From positions 186,001-250,000 of the forward strand of contig CP073746.1 of assembly GCA_024397995.1 (NCBI GenBank): a stretch of DNA of 64,000 nucleotides. Direction: 5' to 3'. Shown one piece after another: positions 16,748 to 25,009 of the stretch. Each line of letters opens with the position of its first letter. Within the stretch, counting starts at the first letter, position 1. Below the pieces are notes generated by a model. It did not search any database. It was not told the DNA's origin and worked only from the letters and a program-made list of their open reading frames with translations. The position numbers and the translations under genes are program-made. Origin of the DNA: a bacterium SCSIO 12827 (GTDB lineage Bacteria; Pseudomonadota; Alphaproteobacteria; Rhodospirillales; Casp-alpha2).

Positions 16748-18157
16748 ATGGACGGACATCTGAAAACCCCCTACGACCCGCGCACCTTTCGCGCCTTGAC
16801 GTGGCACGACCACACAAAGGCCTTCGCCGACGGATCGGACAGCCCCCGGGCTTATCTGGAACGCTGCCTGGAAACCGTCGATGCGCGGGAGCCCGTGGTG
16901 AAGGCTTTTCCCGCCATCAACAAGGACGGTGCCCGTGCCGCGGCCGATGCCGCCACGGCGCGCTGGCAGGCGGGGGCGCCTCTGTCGCCCATCGACGGCC
17001 TTCCCATCGCCATCAAGGACCTTCTGGAAACCAAGGACATGCCGACGCAGATGGGGTCGGCGGCGTTCACGGGCGCCTTTCCCAAACGCGACAACGCGGC
17101 CGTCTGGGCCCTGCGCAAGGCCGGTGCCGTGGTTTTTGCCAAGACGGTGACGGCGGAACTGGGCGGCACCCATCCGGGGCCGACGACCAATCCTTTCGAT
17201 CCGGCGCGCACGCCGGGGGGCTCGTCCTCGGGCTCGGCGGCGGCAGTCGCGGCCCGCATGGTGCCGGCGGCCATCGGCACGCAGGTCGGCGGTTCGATCA
17301 TCCGTCCGGCGGCCTTTTGCGGCAACGTGGCCCTGAAGCCCAGCCAGGGAGCCCTCAACCGGGGTGAGCGCATGTCGACCAGCATGTCGACCCATGGCCC
17401 CCATGCCGGCTGTCTCGAGGACATGTGGCAGGTCGCCATCGAAATCGCCAAACGGGCGGGCGGCGACCGCGATTACCGGGCGTTGAAGGGGCCGGATACA
17501 CCCCCCGCAGCAGCCAAGCCGACGCGCCTGATGGTGCTGGAAACCGCCGGTTGGGCGCGGGTCGATGCGGCCACGAAGGCGGCTTTCGCGGAAATTCTCG
17601 GCCGGCTCAAGGCGTCGGGTGTCGAATTGGTCGACCGGCGCGGCGATGCCGGCGTCGAGGCCTTTGAAAAGGTCATTCTGGATGCCGAGGAAATCGCCAC
17701 AAACATGACTTTGTGGGAAAACCGCTGGGGCTGGCGCAACATGGTGGACGAACACGGCGACAAGATCAGCCATCGCCTGCGCAAGGGGTTGGAAAAGGCC
17801 GAGGCCATGGCGCCGTCGGATTACGAGGCCCTGCTTGACCGCCGGGCGGCGGCCCAGGCGGCGCATCAACATGCGACGTCGCTGGCCGATTGCGCGATCA
17901 CGCTGTCCTGTCCGGGGCCGGCGCCGCTGTGGGATGCATCCGCGGCCGATGCGGATGACGTCCGCCGCCCCACGGGGGATGCGATCTTCAATTACCCGTC
18001 GTCCATGCTGTTCGCCCCCGTCGTGACCATCCCGATGATGGCTGTCGGCGGCATGCCTGTCGGGATGCAGCTGATGGGCCGGCCCGGTGACGACGCCAAG
18101 GTCACCGGTTTGGCGCGGTGGATTCAGGAGAATGTGGAACCGGCGGTCAGCGAGTAG
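16748..18157 (+). CDS. Amidase (amidase signature family)
   Basis: Predicted amide hydrolase with the Ser-cisSer-Lys triad. Lys is in L-P-I-A-I-K-D-L, cis-Ser and nucleophile Ser in the Gly/Ser-rich P-G-G-S-S-S-G-S-A-A-A and G-T-Q-V-G-G-S-I-I-R-P-A blocks (about residues 155-200). The length of 469 residues is typical. The frame overlaps the DUF2336 stop at a GTG (16685), but the ATG at 16748 follows GGGAGG and starts the conserved domain, so I use it. The natural substrate is unknown. Convergent with argB (14-base gap). Confidence 0.87.
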   Translation: MDGHLKTPYDPRTFRALTWHDHTKAFADGSDSPRAYLERCLETVDAREPVVKAFPAINKDGARAAADAATARWQAGAPLSPIDGLPIAIKDLLETKDMPTQMGSAAFTGAFPKRDNAAVWALRKAGAVVFAKTVTAELGGTHPGPTTNPFDPARTPGGSSSGSAAAVAARMVPAAIGTQVGGSIIRPAAFCGNVALKPSQGALNRGERMSTSMSTHGPHAGCLEDMWQVAIEIAKRAGGDRDYRALKGPDTPPAAAKPTRLMVLETAGWARVDAATKAAFAEILGRLKASGVELVDRRGDAGVEAFEKVILDAEEIATNMTLWENRWGWRNMVDEHGDKISHRLRKGLEKAEAMAPSDYEALLDRRAAAQAAHQHATSLADCAITLSCPGPAPLWDASAADADDVRRPTGDAIFNYPSSMLFAPVVTIPMMAVGGMPVGMQLMGRPGDDAKVTGLARWIQENVEPAVSE

Positions 18158-18171
18158 AACGTTGGAGGGCC

Positions 18172-19083
18172 CTAGTCCGGCAGGATGATCGTGCCGGCGC
18201 CGTGTTCCGTGAACAGTTCGACCAGGACCGCGTGTGCCACCCGGCCGTCGGAGATGACGGCGCCGCCGACTCCGGCCAGGACCGCGTCGATGCAGGTTTC
18301 GACCTTGGGGATCATGCCGCCGGAAATGGTCCCGTCGGCAATCGCCTTGCGCGCATCGGACACCTTCAGTTCGGGAATCAGAGTGCCGTTGCCGTCGAGC
18401 ACGCCGGACACGTCGGTCAGCATGATCAGGCGCTTGGCATGGGTGGCGCCCGCGATGGCGCCCGCCGCCGTGTCGGCGTTGATGTTCAGGGTCTCGCCCT
18501 TGGGGCCGACGCCGATCGGGGCGATGACCGGGGTGATGTCCGATTCCTCGAAGGCTTCCAGCACGTGAGGATTGATTTCCCGGGGCTCGCCGACCAGGCC
18601 GAGGTCCAAGATTCGCTCTATATTCGATTCCGGGTCTTTCTTCGTGCGCCGCAGCTTGTCGGCCATGATCAGGTTGCCGTCCTTGCCGCACAGGCCCACG
18701 GCCATGCCGCCGGCGGCGTTGATGCGGGTGACGATTTCCTTGTTGATGGACCCGGCCAGGACCATTTCGACGACCTTCACCGTGTCCTCGTCGGTCACGC
18801 GCAGACCGTCCACGAACTTGCTTTCGATGGCGAGGCGCTCCAGCATGGCGCCGATCTGCGGCCCGCCGCCGTGGACGACGACCGGGTTGCTGCCGCATTG
18901 GCGCAGCAGGACCACGTCGCGGGCGAACACGTTGGCCATTTCCTCGTCGCCCATGGCATGGCCGCCGTACTTGATGACCACGGTCTGGCCTGAATATCGG
19001 CGCATGTAGGGCAGTGCTTCGGACAGCACGTTGGCCTGGTTCAGCCATTTATCGGCGATGGAGCGTTTCTTGTCGTCAGTCAT
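18172..19083 (-). CDS. argB: Acetylglutamate kinase
   Basis: Second step of arginine biosynthesis, phosphorylating N-acetyl-L-glutamate. It has 303 residues. The ATP-site lysine is in [10 protein letters not shown] (about 37-46), the substrate loop [10 protein letters not shown] (about 68-77), followed by [12 protein letters not shown] near residue 190 and G-M-I-P-K-V near residue 250. It is downstream of engB, on the same strand as the rpmH-yidC group and 51 bases after it, so probably read from the same long transcript. Confidence 0.97.
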   Translation of the reverse strand: MTDDKKRSIADKWLNQANVLSEALPYMRRYSGQTVVIKYGGHAMGDEEMANVFARDVVLLRQCGSNPVVVHGGGPQIGAMLERLAIESKFVDGLRVTDEDTVKVVEMVLAGSINKEIVTRINAAGGMAVGLCGKDGNLIMADKLRRTKKDPESNIERILDLGLVGEPREINPHVLEAFEESDITPVIAPIGVGPKGETLNINADTAAGAIAGATHAKRLIMLTDVSGVLDGNGTLIPELKVSDARKAIADGTISGGMIPKVETCIDAVLAGVGGAVISDGRVAHAVLVELFTEHGAGTIILPD

Positions 19084-19134
19084 GGGGCGCGAACCTAATG
19101 CATTATCCGGAGTATTTGAAGCGTCCGTAACGGT

Positions 19135-19821
19135 TTAGACCGCATCGGCGGGCAATGCCAGCGCCGCCAGTTCGGCGCGCAGTTCTTCGATGCCGCGGCT
19201 TTTGAAAGAGCTTGTCCGCATGATCACCGGATGGGCGGCCGTATGCTTGGCCAATTCCTTTTCCGTCTGCGCGACCAGCTTGTCCAGGTCGTCGGTCTTC
19301 ACCTTGTCGCACTTGGTCAGGATGATCTGATAGACCTGGGCGGCGGCATCGAGCATGGCCATGACGTCGCGGTCGGTCGCCTTCAGCCCGTGGCGCGCGT
19401 CGATCAGCACGCAGGTCCGGCGCAGTTCCTGGCGGCCCTTGAGATATGAATTGACCAGCTTGGTCCAGTTCTTGACCTCGCCCTTGGGCGCCTTGGCATA
19501 GCCGTAGCCCGGCAGGTCGGCCAGCATCAGGCGCTTGCCGAGATCGAAGAAGTTGATCTGCTGCGTGCGGCCCGGCGTGTTTGATGTGCGCGCCAAATCC
19601 TTGCGTCCGGTCAGGGCGTTGATCAGCGACGACTTGCCGACGTTGGATCGCCCGGCGAAGGCGATTTCCGGCAACGGGCTGTCCGGCACCTGGGCCAGGC
19701 TGGCCGCGCCCAGAAGAAACGTCGCTTCCTTGGCGAACAGAAGCCGCCCGTTTTCCAACAGGATCGCGTCGGCCTCGGCCCCGGAATCCACGCCGGGCGT
19801 AATGTCTCCCGGCTCTGTCAT
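19135..19821 (-). CDS. engB: Ribosome biogenesis GTPase EngB (YihA/YsxC)
   Basis: Small Era-like GTPase required for large ribosomal subunit assembly. It has 228 residues. G1 is A-G-R-S-N-V-G-K-S-S-L-I-N-A (about 55-68), G3 is L-A-D-L-P-G-Y-G-Y-A, and G4 is L-T-K-C-D-K. The N-terminal extension of about 30 residues is longer than in E. coli. It lies 27 bases after yidC, a conserved alphaproteobacterial order. Confidence 0.95.
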   Translation of the reverse strand: MTEPGDITPGVDSGAEADAILLENGRLLFAKEATFLLGAASLAQVPDSPLPEIAFAGRSNVGKSSLINALTGRKDLARTSNTPGRTQQINFFDLGKRLMLADLPGYGYAKAPKGEVKNWTKLVNSYLKGRQELRRTCVLIDARHGLKATDRDVMAMLDAAAQVYQIILTKCDKVKTDDLDKLVAQTEKELAKHTAAHPVIMRTSSFKSRGIEELRAELAALALPADAV

Positions 19822-19848
19822 GGATCGGTGCTCCTTAACGTGCGGGGA

Positions 19849-21618
19849 TCAGGCCTTGACGCCCATCTTGCGCATGATGACCCATTGCTGGGCGATGGAC
19901 AGCAGGTTGTTCCAGGTCCAGTAGATCACCAGGCCGGCCGGGAAACTGGCCAGCAGGAAGGTGAACACCACGGGCAGGAACATCATGATCTTGGCCTGGG
20001 TCGGGTCCGTCGGCTGCGGGTTCAGCTTCTGCTGCAGGTACATGGAAATGCCCATCAGCAGCGGCCACACGCCAAGGTGCAGAATGTCGGGCGGGTTCCA
20101 GGCGATGGCGCCGAACAGGGTGAAGAGGTTCGTGGGATCGGGCGCCGACAGATCCTGAATCCAGCCGTAGAACGGGGCGTGGCGCATTTCGATGGTCACG
20201 AACAGCACCTTGTAGAGCGCGAAGAACACGGGAATCTGCAACAAGATCGGCAGGCAGCCAGACGCGGGGTTGGTGCCCTCGCGCTTGTACAGCGCCATCA
20301 TTTCCTCGTTCAGCTTCATCTTGTCGTCGCCGTAACGCTCGCGCAGCTTGACCATCTCCGGCTGCAACTCCTTCATCTTGCTCATGCTCTCGTAGGACTT
20401 GTTGGCAAGGGGGAAGAAGGCGAGCTTGATGCCCACGGTCAGCAGCAGAATGGCGAGGCCCAGGTTGCCGACGTGCACTTCCAGCCACAGCAGGCCGTAG
20501 AAGATCGGCCGCGTCAGGAAGTAGAACCAGCCCCAGTCGATGGCCAGGTCGAAACGCTCGATGCCGAGGCTTTCCTCGTAACCGTCGAGAATTCTGACCT
20601 GCTTGGCGCCAGCGAACAGCCGGTTTTCCGCGCTATTGGTGGCGCCGGGCGCGATCGTCACGCCGGCTCCGAGGAAGTCGACCTGATAGGTATCGACCAC
20701 GCCGGCCTTGCGGTAGATGTAGCGCTTGGTGACCGCGGCGTCCTTGTTGGGGAGCAGGGCCGTCAGCCAGTATTTGTCGGTGATGCCGATCCAGCCGCCC
20801 GTGCCGGTGCTGCTTTCCAGTCCCTTTTCCTGAAGGTCGTCGTAATCGACTTCCGTCAGTTCACCGTTGTTCACGCCCAGCAAACCTTCGTGCAGGATGT
20901 AGAAGCCCGAGGTTTCCGGCGTGCCCTGGCGCGACACCAGGCCATAGGGAAACAGTTCGACCGCCACCGTGCCGTTGTTGGCCACGGCCTGGGTGATCTT
21001 GAACATGAAATTCCGGTCGATCTCGTAGGTGCGCGAGAACACCAGGCCTTGGCCGTTATCCCAGGTCAGGGTGACCGGGGTATCCGGGGTCAGGGTGCGG
21101 GAGGATGCCGTCCATACCGTATCCGCATCGGGCACCTTGGCGGTCTTTCCGCCGTTCTTGGTGGCGGCCGCGGTCCAACCGAACTCCGCGAAGTAGGCGT
21201 TGTTGACGCCGCGCGGATTCAACAGGGTGATCGGCTTGCTGTTCTTGTCCAGGGTTTCGAAAAAGTCGGCCAGGATCAGGTCGTCGATGCGCCCGCCCTT
21301 GAGCGTGATCGAGCCCTTCAGGCGCGGGGTCTCGATGGCGACGCGGGGCGTGGCGGCCAGAACCTGAGCGCGGCTCGCCTGGGGCGACATCTCGGGCGCC
21401 TTCCCGACGCCCGGGGCCTGCGGCGGGACGGCCAAGCCGTCGCCCGGGACGGCGGGGGCTTGGCCCGCGGCCGGCGCGGGGGCTTGGCCCGGCTGCGCGG
21501 TCGCGGCGGTCTCGGCGACCTGCGGCGGCGGGGTGGTGTTCTTGAAATACAGTTCGAAGCCCAACAGAACGGCCACCGAAAGGACCACGGCCAGGATCAG
21601 GTTTTTGTTTTCGATCAT
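19849..21618 (-). CDS. yidC: Membrane protein insertase YidC
   Basis: Inserts and folds inner-membrane proteins, with or without SecYEG. It has 589 residues. Residues 4-22 form the N-terminal transmembrane anchor, followed by a Pro/Ala/Gln-rich linker (about 32-75), a large periplasmic beta domain, and the conserved C-terminal five-helix core from about residue 365 (W-G-W-F-Y-F-L-T-R-P-I-F), with the K-M-K-E-L-Q-P-E coiled loop and the late F-T-F-L-L-A-S-F-P-A-G-L-V-I-Y-W-T-W-N-N. It sits between yidD (5-base gap) and engB. Confidence 0.98.
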   Translation of the reverse strand: MIENKNLILAVVLSVAVLLGFELYFKNTTPPPQVAETAATAQPGQAPAPAAGQAPAVPGDGLAVPPQAPGVGKAPEMSPQASRAQVLAATPRVAIETPRLKGSITLKGGRIDDLILADFFETLDKNSKPITLLNPRGVNNAYFAEFGWTAAATKNGGKTAKVPDADTVWTASSRTLTPDTPVTLTWDNGQGLVFSRTYEIDRNFMFKITQAVANNGTVAVELFPYGLVSRQGTPETSGFYILHEGLLGVNNGELTEVDYDDLQEKGLESSTGTGGWIGITDKYWLTALLPNKDAAVTKRYIYRKAGVVDTYQVDFLGAGVTIAPGATNSAENRLFAGAKQVRILDGYEESLGIERFDLAIDWGWFYFLTRPIFYGLLWLEVHVGNLGLAILLLTVGIKLAFFPLANKSYESMSKMKELQPEMVKLRERYGDDKMKLNEEMMALYKREGTNPASGCLPILLQIPVFFALYKVLFVTIEMRHAPFYGWIQDLSAPDPTNLFTLFGAIAWNPPDILHLGVWPLLMGISMYLQQKLNPQPTDPTQAKIMMFLPVVFTFLLASFPAGLVIYWTWNNLLSIAQQWVIMRKMGVKA

Positions 21619-21623
21619 TCGTT

Positions 21624-21941
21624 TTAGGACCCGTGCGGTTGGGGAAGAGAATTGGGGTGATCGGCGTGGGCATGATGCCCATCGCCGTGGCCTGGACAGC
21701 CAGCGGACGGCACCGGATCGACGCCGCCCCGGTTCCAGGGATTACAACGCAAGACGCGCCGAACGGAAAGGCCCAACCCGCGAACGAAACCGTGGGCCGC
21801 GAAGGCGTCCCGCGCGTATTCGGAACAAGTCGGGTAAAAGCGGCAGGATGCCGGTGCCAGAGGCGACAGGAAAAGCTGATAGCCCCGGATCAGGGCGCGG
21901 GCGAGGCGGGCCGGAAGGGCGGCAATCGTCGGCGCCGTCAT
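21624..21941 (-). CDS. yidD: Membrane protein insertion efficiency factor YidD
   Basis: Small amphipathic membrane-associated protein assisting YidC-dependent insertion. It has 105 residues. The family core is I-R-G-Y-Q-L-F-L-S-P-L (18-28), C-R-F-Y-P-T-C-S-E-Y-A (33-43) with conserved cysteines, and R-C-N-P-W-N-R-G-G-V-D-P-V-P (65-78). The His/Gly-rich tail (about 84-105) is an extension beyond the usual end. It is located between rnpA and yidC, as expected. Confidence 0.95.
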   Translation of the reverse strand: MTAPTIAALPARLARALIRGYQLFLSPLAPASCRFYPTCSEYARDAFAAHGFVRGLGLSVRRVLRCNPWNRGGVDPVPSAGCPGHGDGHHAHADHPNSLPQPHGS

Positions 21942-21942
21942 C

Positions 21943-22368
21943 TCAAATCTCCGCTTTCCCCCGGCGATCCCGGCCGTTGCGGCCGTTTCCGCCTCCGTTC
22001 TTGCGCGTGCCGACCCGTTCCAGGGCCGTGCGCAGGTCGCCGATCAGCGCCGGAAAGGCCCGGTCCAGGGTGCCCTGACGCCCGATCAGGACATAGTCAT
22101 GCCCCGCTTTGGCGCAATCGGGCAAGACCTGTTCGGCGGCGGCCTTCAGACGCCGGCGCGCGCGATTGCGCACGACGGCATTACCGACCTTGCGGGTCAC
22201 GGTGAACCCGGCCCGGAAATCCGGTCCGGCGGTGTCCGTGTCTCCGTTGCCGAATGCGGTGCGGTCGAAGGCCTGCAGCACCAATCCGGGTGCTGCCCAC
22301 TTATGTCCTTTCCGCGCCACCTTGAGAAAGTCGGCACGGCGTTTCAGCCTCGGCACCGTGGGTGACAT
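21943..22368 (-). CDS. rnpA: Ribonuclease P protein component
   Basis: Protein subunit of RNase P, assisting the RNA in 5'-end maturation of tRNAs. It has 141 residues, with the start L-K-R-R-A-D-F-L-K-V (8-17), V-T-R-K-V-G-N-A-V-V-R-N-R-A-R-R-R-L-K (about 55-73, the conserved RNR box) and D-Y-V-L-I-G-R near residue 91. The C-terminal tail is Gly/Asn/Arg-rich. It follows rpmH by 39 bases and nearly abuts yidD. Confidence 0.95.
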   Translation of the reverse strand: MSPTVPRLKRRADFLKVARKGHKWAAPGLVLQAFDRTAFGNGDTDTAGPDFRAGFTVTRKVGNAVVRNRARRRLKAAAEQVLPDCAKAGHDYVLIGRQGTLDRAFPALIGDLRTALERVGTRKNGGGNGRNGRDRRGKAEI

Positions 22369-22407
22369 GGCGGCTCGCCTCCGACCGGCTTGCGGGAACA
22401 GGCGCTG

Positions 22408-22542
22408 TTAAGCGGACAGGCGCTTGCGGCCTTTGGCACGCCGCGCCGCCAGCACACGCCGGCCGCCCGGGGTCGCCATACGGCTACGGAAACCGTGGCG
22501 GCGCTTGCGAATAAGCCTGCTCGGCTGATAGGTGCGTTTCAC
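22408..22542 (-). CDS. rpmH: 50S ribosomal protein L34
   Basis: A 44-residue, Arg/Lys-rich protein reading [10 protein letters not shown] and containing R-R-H-G-F-R-S-R-M and [13 protein letters not shown]. It starts with GTG at 22542 after a strong AAGGAG site. It is the first gene of the rpmH-rnpA-yidD-yidC-engB-argB group, with a good promoter 30-58 bases upstream. Confidence 0.98.
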   Translation of the reverse strand: MKRTYQPSRLIRKRRHGFRSRMATPGGRRVLAARRAKGRKRLSA

Positions 22543-22571
22543 GCGACGTCTCCTTAGAAAAATGAGTGCGC

Positions 22572-22600
22572 TTTTTAAGGCCTTGGTTCCATGAAGTCAA
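22572..22600 (-). promoter_or_regulatory. Predicted rpmH operon promoter
   Basis: On the minus strand: TTGACT (22600-22595), a 17-base spacer, TAAAAA (22577-22572). This puts the transcript start near 22565 and the rpmH start codon about 23 bases later. Good match and spacing; prediction only. Confidence 0.55.
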
Positions 22601-22669
22601 CGGGCCTGGGTGGTTTGTCCGTAATCGCGCAAAAAGCCCGGATTTCCGGGGGGCTCACTTGGCGTTCAC

Positions 22670-22681
22670 GGTCAATTGACC
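22670..22681. promoter_or_regulatory. 12-base perfect palindrome in a divergent gap
   Basis: GGTCAATTGACC reads the same on both strands. It lies about 70 bases upstream of the rpmH promoter and about 100 bases upstream of the TVP38 gene. It could be a regulator half-site pair; the protein is unknown. Confidence 0.35.
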
Positions 22682-22782
22682 CTGGCGTGAGGCGCATTCG
22701 CTTGTGCCTTTTGGTACCCGGAGGATAGAAACCGAGATGCCGTCGGCGTTCGCGGCCCCCATTCATGAACAAGGTTACAGAC

Positions 22783-23556
22783 ATGCGCAAGGCGCTCGAT
22801 CACGACGGACAGACCGCCGCCGACACGGCCGACAGCCCTAAATCCGGGCGGTTTTCCGTGAAACGGTTGATTCCCATCCTGGTCCTGGTCCTTGCAACGG
22901 TGCTGTTCTTCGTCTTCGACCTGCACACCTATGTGTCGCTTGACGCCCTCAAGACCCACCGCACGGCGGTGCTCGACTATTACGCCGCCCATCAGGCGCT
23001 GACGGCGCTGTTGTTCGGTGCTGCCTATACGGTGGTGGTCGCGCTGTCGATCCCGGGCGCCATCTGGATGACCCTGCTGGCCGGTTTCGTGTTCGGCACG
23101 GCGGCCGGGGCGGCGATCGTCGTGGTCGCGGCGACCTTGGGCTCGTTGATCGTATTCTTGGCCGCGCGCTATGCCATCGGCGACCTATTATACAAGAAGG
23201 CCGGCCCCTTCGTGCGGCGCATGGAGGAAGGCTTCCGCAAGAATGCCTTTTCCTACCTGATGTTCCTGCGTCTGGTGCCGGTGTTTCCGTTCTGGCTGGT
23301 CAATCTGGTGCCGGCCTTCCTCAATGTCGGGGCCGTGGCCTTTGTGGTCGCGACGATCCTCGGCATCGCGCCGGCGACCTTCGTGTTCGCAAGCGTCGGC
23401 AGCGGCCTCGGCGCCGTGCTTGACCAGGGCGGTACGCCGGATCTGACCATCGTGTTCGAACCGCACATCATGGGCCCGCTGCTGGGCCTGGCCGTGCTGG
23501 CCCTGATCCCGGTATTCCTGCGCCGGATCAAGGAACGCCGCGGAGGTGCGTCGTGA
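22783..23556 (+). CDS. TVP38/TMEM64 family membrane protein
   Basis: Inner-membrane protein with the SNARE-associated (DedA-like/VTT) domain, 257 residues. It has a polar start, then a helix at about 20-36, followed by S-I-P-G-A-I-W-M-T-L-L-A-G-F-V-F-G (about 90-106) and the R-L-V-P-V-F-P-F-W-L-V-N core that is characteristic of the family. Related proteins are lipid scramblases or flippases; this one's function is unknown. The ATG at 22783 has AAGG upstream, better than the one at 22765. Its stop overlaps the start of the next gene as GTGA, indicating coupled translation. Confidence 0.88.
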   Translation: MRKALDHDGQTAADTADSPKSGRFSVKRLIPILVLVLATVLFFVFDLHTYVSLDALKTHRTAVLDYYAAHQALTALLFGAAYTVVVALSIPGAIWMTLLAGFVFGTAAGAAIVVVAATLGSLIVFLAARYAIGDLLYKKAGPFVRRMEEGFRKNAFSYLMFLRLVPVFPFWLVNLVPAFLNVGAVAFVVATILGIAPATFVFASVGSGLGAVLDQGGTPDLTIVFEPHIMGPLLGLAVLALIPVFLRRIKERRGGAS

Positions 23557-24989
23557 ACAACCCGCAGCCAACCCGCATCGACACGGACATCTGCATCATC
23601 GGCGCCGGGTCGGGCGGCCTGTCCGTCGCCGCCGGGGCGTCACAGATGGGGGCCCGCGTCGTGCTGATCGAGAAGGGCGAAATGGGCGGTGACTGCCTGA
23701 ATTACGGCTGCGTGCCGTCCAAAGCCCTGTTGGCCGCCGGCCATGCGGCCGAGAACGTCCGTCAGGCGGGGCGGTTCGGTGTCAAGGCGACCCTGGACGG
23801 GGTCGACGGCAAGGCCGTCTACGGCCATGTCGAGGGCGTGATCGACGCGATCCGGCCGATGGATTCCCAGGAACGCTTCGAAGGCCTGGGCGTGACCGTG
23901 ATCCGCGAACACGGACGCTTCACCGGCCCGGACCGGGTGCAGGCGGGGGCCACGGAAATCCGCGCCAAACGCTTCGTCGTCGCCACGGGCTCGTCGGCTG
24001 CCGTACCCCCCATTCCGGGCCTGGACGGGGTCGACTTCCTGACCAACGAAAGCGTGTTCGACCGCGACAACCTGCCCGACCACCTGATCGTTATCGGCGG
24101 CGGGCCGATCGGCGTCGAAATGGCCCAGGCCCATGCCCAGTTGGGCTGCAAGGTCACGCTGCTGGAAATGTTTTCCATCATGGCCAACGACGATTCCGAA
24201 CTGGTCGACGTTGTGCGCCGCGGCCTGGTCGCCGGCGGCATCGACATCCGCGAAGGGATCAAGATCGCGGGCGTTGAAAAGACGGATAGGGGCGTCGCCG
24301 TGACCATCGAAGACGGCGGCGAAACCCGGCGCATCGAAGGCAGCCACCTGCTGGTCGCCGCCGGGCGGCGGGCCAGTGTCGCGGGCCTGGATCTGGAAAA
24401 GGCCGGGATCGACCACACGCCCAAGGGCATCAAGGTCGATGCCCGCCTGCGCAGCACCAACAAGAAGGTCTTCGCCATCGGCGATGTCGCGGGCGGACTG
24501 CAGTTCACCCATGTCGCCGGCTATCACGCCGGCGTGGTCATCAAGAACGCCCTGTTCCGCATTCCGGCCAAGGCCGATCATTCGACCGTGCCTTGGGTGA
24601 CTTATACCTCGCCGGAACTGGCCCAGGTCGGATTGACGGAAAAGAAGGCGCGCGACGCGGGCATCGAATTCAACGTCCTGCGCTGGCCCTTTCACGAGAA
24701 CGACCGCGCCCAGGCGGAACGCGAGACCGAGGGGCTGATCAAGGTCATCATCACGCCCAAGGGAAAAATTCTCGGCTGCGGCATCGCCGGACACCAAGCG
24801 GGGGAACACATTCAGCTTTGGGTGCTGGCCCTGGCCAAGGGCATGAAGGTGGGCGACCTGGCGACCATCATCCTGCCTTATCCGACCCTGGGCGAGGTCT
24901 CGAAACGCGCCGCTGGCAGCTATTTCACGCCCAAACTATTTACGGACCGCACCCGGGCCATTGTCCGCTTCCTCTTGAAGCTTTGGTGA
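23553..24989 (+). CDS. FAD-dependent pyridine nucleotide-disulphide oxidoreductase (mercuric reductase-like)
   Basis: A 478-residue class I flavoprotein with a GTG start. The FAD site is I-I-G-A-G-S-G-G-L (15-23), and the redox pair is Cys48 and Cys53 in G-G-D-C-L-N-Y-G-C-V-P-S-K. The NAD(P) site is I-G-G-G-P-I-G-V-E near residue 180, followed by the second FAD motif F-A-I-G-D-V-A-G near residue 307. The MerA C-terminal cysteine pair is absent, so it is not a true mercuric reductase. It is coupled to the TVP38 gene; this pair is recurrent in bacteria, sometimes fused. The substrate is unknown. Confidence 0.9.
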   Translation: MNNPQPTRIDTDICIIGAGSGGLSVAAGASQMGARVVLIEKGEMGGDCLNYGCVPSKALLAAGHAAENVRQAGRFGVKATLDGVDGKAVYGHVEGVIDAIRPMDSQERFEGLGVTVIREHGRFTGPDRVQAGATEIRAKRFVVATGSSAAVPPIPGLDGVDFLTNESVFDRDNLPDHLIVIGGGPIGVEMAQAHAQLGCKVTLLEMFSIMANDDSELVDVVRRGLVAGGIDIREGIKIAGVEKTDRGVAVTIEDGGETRRIEGSHLLVAAGRRASVAGLDLEKAGIDHTPKGIKVDARLRSTNKKVFAIGDVAGGLQFTHVAGYHAGVVIKNALFRIPAKADHSTVPWVTYTSPELAQVGLTEKKARDAGIEFNVLRWPFHENDRAQAERETEGLIKVIITPKGKILGCGIAGHQAGEHIQLWVLALAKGMKVGDLATIILPYPTLGEVSKRAAGSYFTPKLFTDRTRAIVRFLLKLW

Positions 24990-25009
24990 CTGGCCGCTTA
25001 ACCTCACAT

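Noticed and set aside
14562-19048. Very long minus-strand reading frames (669 and 806 codons) opposite DUF2336, amidase and argB
   Set aside because: They are low-complexity Arg/Gly/His-rich shadows caused by high GC, lie antisense to genes with clear families and have no ribosome-binding sites.
19828-21627. A 599-codon plus-strand frame opposite yidC
   Set aside because: Antisense to an unmistakable YidC; composition is that of a reverse-frame shadow.
22543-22764. Replication origin near rpmH
   Set aside because: No DnaA boxes, dnaA or dnaN were seen; rpmH in alphaproteobacteria is commonly unlinked to the origin.
23553-24989. True mercuric reductase
   Set aside because: The N-terminal HMA domain and the C-terminal vicinal cysteines are missing, and no other mer gene is nearby.
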